DNA from: Rhizophagus clarus
Lineage: Eukaryota > Glomeromycota > Glomeromycetes > Glomerales > Glomeraceae
Direction of reading: 5' to 3'
Assembly: GCA_015698045.1 (NCBI GenBank)
Contig: BLAL01000208.1
Coordinates: forward strand, 310,001 to 374,000
Length of the DNA: 64,000 nt
Below, piece after piece: positions 63,066 through 64,000 of the stretch. The notes under the pieces are model-generated. The model worked only from the letters and a program-made list of their open reading frames with translations. It searched no databases and was not told where the DNA came from. The first letter of the stretch is position 1. Every line of letters starts with the position of its first letter. The translations under genes were made by a program, and so were the position numbers.

Positions 63066-64000
63066 TACACGTAATAGCATTATGATTAAAATATTAATAG
63101 TCATCATGAGTCAATTGAGTCATCTTTGTGGAAAATTTATTTCAAACCCCATGTTACGATTTCTTATTCTGACTATAATTAACAAACCTGTAAAAGGCTT
63201 CTTTACGTAATTTTAATTTTAAAGGAGCGTACTTTTTTTCATATTTCTTTCTCGTTTTTCTCATTTTTCTCTGACCGTTCTTTCGTTTTCTTTTCTCCCT
63301 TTTCTCTCACCTATCTTTTCTTCCTTCCCTTTTCCCTTCTTTCCACTTCCTTCAACTTTATTATACATTCCAACTTAACTTTCTAAAGAAATATTATTGG
63401 GCAGCATGATACTATGCATGAGTAGGAGCATAACATGCTTACCTTGTAAGCATGTGAGTACCAGATTTTGCTGGAGCCCCACAATAGGGCTGGTTGGGAA
63501 TTTTTTCGGAGCAGCATAGTACTATGCGAGAGTTGGAGCATAGTCGCTTGCTTGATAGTAAGCTCATGGGTACCGGCTTTTGCTGCAGTCTTACGATAGG
63601 ACCGTGCTATGCGTAATAATTTTTACAGGTGGAACATAGTGCACTTCTTAGGAAGTCCCTTCATGGCAGAGCCAGTGTAATTTTTTTTATATTTGATGAA
63701 TCTATGAAAAGGATTAATTCATCATCAAGTCAAAGAATAAAATAATAATGTTATATATTTATTAATTTAAATTGATTTATGAACCTTCATATTCCACTTT
63801 TTGTTTCTGATTTATGAGTTTTTTCATATAATTTCATAATAGAACCTCTTATGGAGTTTAATAGAAGCACGTTTAATTCATGTTTAAATAGTAAATTAAA
63901 TTAAATTATATTATTGAATCAACAGTACTGTACGCCAATCTCGTTTTTTTTACATATCAGCGTTTTACTTTGTAAATTTTGCTGAACATGTCATTCACAA
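63066..64000. other. Intergenic end of the window, no gene; holds a short tandem repeat
   Basis: A pyrimidine-rich patch at about 63238-63360 (TTTCTTTCTCG, TCTCCCTTTTCTCTC) is followed by the tandem repeat at 63401. The rest to the window edge is AT-rich without recognised features. Confidence 0.55.
63401..63650 (+). repeat. Two and a part copies of a 110-bp GC-richer unit with hairpins (possible SINE-like remnant)
   Basis: GCAGCAT(G/A)(A/G)TACTATGC starts at 63401 and 63511, and a third, partial copy starts near 63600. Each unit has A-G-G/T-GGAGCATA, a stem (in copy 1 CATGCTTA with TAAGCATG), then GAGTACC or GGGTACC and TTTTGCTG. The outline faintly recalls tRNA A-box plus anticodon arm, but I cannot fold a proper tRNA. 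Confidence 0.45.

Noticed and set aside
63401-63520. Possible tRNA gene (a TGTAA-like anticodon region)
   Set aside because: No acceptor stem or T-arm could be paired and the loop size is wrong for a tRNA.

Overview
The window looks like nuclear DNA of an arbuscular mycorrhizal fungus (Glomeromycotina, Rhizophagus type). It is very AT-rich, its genes carry many spliceosomal introns of about 60-110 bp with GTAAGT-like donors, and its gene content (sacsin-like/BTB proteins, TKL-type kinases with a DLG motif, an F-box/leucine-rich protein, Tc1/mariner copies, a LINE) is what is expected of that group. The organism call is inference from these traits; no database was searched.

Layout. (1) 1-23108: three sacsin-like/BTB genes in tandem on the + strand: A (only its 3' part, 1-3625), B (4764-14144, complete, about 2833 aa) and C (16361-23108, first exon broken by a 10-bp deletion). 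A fourth copy, D (38193-45095, complete, about 2027 aa), lies 15 kb further on; C and D also share their 5' flank. The full architecture is two Hsp90-like (GHKL/Bergerat) sacsin ATPase modules followed by a C-terminal BTB domain. A and B are long forms; C and D share two large in-frame deletions. (2) 24132-31144: a TKL-type kinase on the - strand whose 5' side is a 5.5-kb array of intron-like cassettes. Each cassette has an acceptor AG, then almost always exactly 3 nt, then a GTAAGT-type donor, so it looks like a tandem array of 3-nt microexons. A 1.8-kb insertion and a 5'-truncated LINE with target-site duplication interrupt it. (3) 31145-38192: gene-free, full of tandem repeats (exon-like 250-bp repeats, a microsatellite, a 2.3-kb AT-rich satellite, a GC-rich hairpin). 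(4) 45096-48934: no gene seen. (5) 48935-54183, - strand: a second TKL-type kinase fused to four 300-residue cysteine-rich repeats. (6) 54457-54794: a MITE related to one at 14672-14917. (7) 55590-57074: F-box protein. (8) 57162-58470 and 59179-63065: two Tc1/mariner elements with broken transposases; the second has 1.1-1.3-kb terminal inverted repeats built of three 335-bp direct repeats. (9) 63401-64000: a short tandem repeat, no gene.

How the genes may work together (inference): the sacsin-like proteins combine two chaperone-type ATPase modules with a BTB fold, the type of domain that recruits cullin-3 ubiquitin ligases, and the F-box protein belongs to the SCF ligase world. The kinases belong to the lineage-expanded TKL-like family of these fungi. 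Recent duplication, domain loss and transposon insertion dominate the region.
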